A stretch of DNA of 64,000 bases. It comes from Rhizobium tropici CIAT 899 (lineage in GTDB: Bacteria > Pseudomonadota > Alphaproteobacteria > Rhizobiales > Rhizobiaceae). The position numbers were made by a program, and so were the translations under genes. The notes under the pieces were generated by a model, which saw nothing but the letters and a program-made list of their open reading frames with translations, was not told the origin of the DNA and searched no databases. Of this stretch, positions 63,026 through 64,000 are shown piece by piece; the first letter of the stretch is position 1; each line of letters starts with the position of its first letter. The stretch covers positions 124,001 through 188,000 of the forward strand of contig NC_020061.1 in the NCBI RefSeq assembly GCF_000330885.1, written 5' to 3'.

Positions 63026-63478
63026 CTATGTCTCAGGCATCGATGAGGAGTGATGGGCTGTAATCATCCATTTTCCGTCCATGAATTCATAGGTGTAGGT
63101 GTAACGTGCGGGAATTTTGGTGCCATCGGCGAATGAAAAAGTATAAATGCCGCTGTCCGTTGCCATGTTACATCCGATCCTGATCACGCGCAGATCGATC
63201 GATCCTTTCGGCCGCTTTTTGAGAAAGTGCTCGAAATAAGCGGCTCGCTGCTCGTGTGTCAGGCGCGGTGTGTTCGACAGCGTCGGCAGCAGGATCGCAT
63301 TTTCCGCATAATTCGCGGCAACTTTTTCGGAGTCGAGTGTTCTGAGCGACGCATTCCAGCGATCGAACAATTCTGCTACCTGCTGCTCGGTGATCGGAGC
63401 GCAGTTTACAGTGCCAGCGACGGCTTGCTGCAAAGATAAAGTGGAAAGTACCGCCGCGGCGGCAAGTGTAAGACGCAT
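63026..63478 (-). CDS. Secreted SnoaL/SgcJ-like (DUF4440-type) protein
   Basis: The 150-residue protein has a signal peptide (MRLTLAAAAVLSTLSLQQAV, cut near AVAG) and an NTF2-like domain: QVAELFDRWNASLRTLDSEK, YAENAILLPTLSN and YTYTYEFMDGKWMITAHHSS. Such domains bind or modify small molecules or act as association domains. The substrate is unknown. It stands alone, leftward. Confidence 0.85.
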   Translation of the reverse strand: MRLTLAAAAVLSTLSLQQAVAGTVNCAPITEQQVAELFDRWNASLRTLDSEKVAANYAENAILLPTLSNTPRLTHEQRAAYFEHFLKKRPKGSIDLRVIRIGCNMATDSGIYTFSFADGTKIPARYTYTYEFMDGKWMITAHHSSSMPET

Positions 63479-64000
63479 GCTTCATCTCCGGTTTTTGATT
63501 GCGCGATAGTTCTCGGCAGGGCTTCTCCTGACTGCTTTTGATTGCTTTCAGCGTCACTCTTGTGCCGTCGACGCCCCAGGTTCTCTGCAATCAATGGTCC
63601 GCCTGATGCAGCACCGCCATCAATTCGCAAAATCGATTGTTTGAATAGCACACATCCACGGCATCAATTTACACGCTAAACAGCGCATCCCTCGTTAGGA
63701 ATCGCCGAGCCGGCCAAGCTCCTGCCGCGGCGCATCTCAGCAATCTGAAGTTAGGGGCTGCTCTCGATCAACGAGCTTCTTCATGACAAGTCGCGGCAAA
63801 TGCAAAAGATAGGATGATTTGCCACGACGCTTTGCCCCTTATCGGATACATGGTTTTGCCTGTCCGGGAGGGTCGCCGCTCGCAGCCCTTCGATTGGACT
63901 TTTGCGGTTGGTGATTCCACTCAAGCAACCGAATATTTTTCGTGCCCGGCACTCTGATATGTCGAATTCCTCAAGCGAGTTCTGGAGGCCGCCGCGGGCT
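63479..64000. other. Right-edge region without a recognised gene
   Basis: No reading frame with a convincing start, ribosome site and protein-like composition is seen. A minus-strand frame entering from the right edge (ISECRARKIFGCLS) is open for about 50 codons but unrecognised. Confidence 0.3.

Noticed and set aside
63640..63665. TGT...ACA pair near 63645 as a NifA site
   Set aside because: The spacing is 11 rather than 10 bases and no -24/-12 element lies nearby.
1..64000. CRISPR arrays, tRNA, rRNA and replication or partition genes
   Set aside because: None was recognised on reading both strands. Repeats found are mobile-element ends or short pairs.

Overview
The window is a GC-rich accessory segment of a nodulating alphaproteobacterium (Rhizobium/Sinorhizobium type), most likely a symbiotic plasmid or island. 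The evidence is a rhizobial-order hup/hyp uptake-hydrogenase cluster, SyrB-like proteins, an Aap amino-acid transporter, a RopA-type porin, hemN, and several NifA-type upstream sites (TGT-N10-ACA) paired with sigma-54 -24/-12 promoters. No rRNA, tRNA or CRISPR array was seen.

Layout. 0-6 kb: a leftward nickel operon holding an unrecognised 594-aa protein, a stand-alone LarC2-like protein, LarC with a His-rich insert, LarE broken by an in-frame stop, LarB, and a NiCoT nickel transporter that runs off the left edge. 6-27 kb: catabolic and transport genes with heavy decay. There is an AhpD-like gene with a nonsense codon, a dsbA-like relic split by an ISAs1-family element, a patB-ridA-aapJQMP operon whose two permease genes are frameshifted, an alcohol dehydrogenase/cupin/MFS group, relics of an amine oxidase and of ligD, frameshifted AraC and aldo/keto reductase genes, and an acetyltransferase split by an IS256-family element. 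27-31 kb: a HAD phosphatase and DegT-type aminotransferase pair divergent from a ROK repressor. 31.6-33.4 kb: three tandem SyrB-like genes.

33.5-46.6 kb: the leftward hydrogenase cluster hupSLCDF-H-(IJ relic)-K-hypABFCDE. HupS, HupL, HupC, HupD and all six Hyp proteins look intact, but hupE and hupG were not found, hupH is short at its 5' end, and hupI/hupJ have collapsed into one relic. A flavin monooxygenase gene lies directly upstream of hupS. 48.7-53.7 kb: a NifA-linked metabolic segment with an EgtD-like methyltransferase, a P450 and its small ferredoxin, two homologous small transcription units behind near-identical NifA/sigma-54 promoters, and a 5' porin fragment.

53.7-61 kb: an IS66-family element invaded by two different large-serine-recombinase modules, one in tnpB/tnpC and one in tnpC. 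It joins the truncated porin to a 3'-truncated hemN. hemN has its own NifA-type site. The right end holds a small secreted SnoaL-like protein. Taken together, the nickel uptake and nickel-cofactor genes, the hydrogenase, HemN and the NifA promoters fit microaerobic symbiotic metabolism, on DNA being reshaped by insertion sequences and by gene decay that spares the hydrogenase core.
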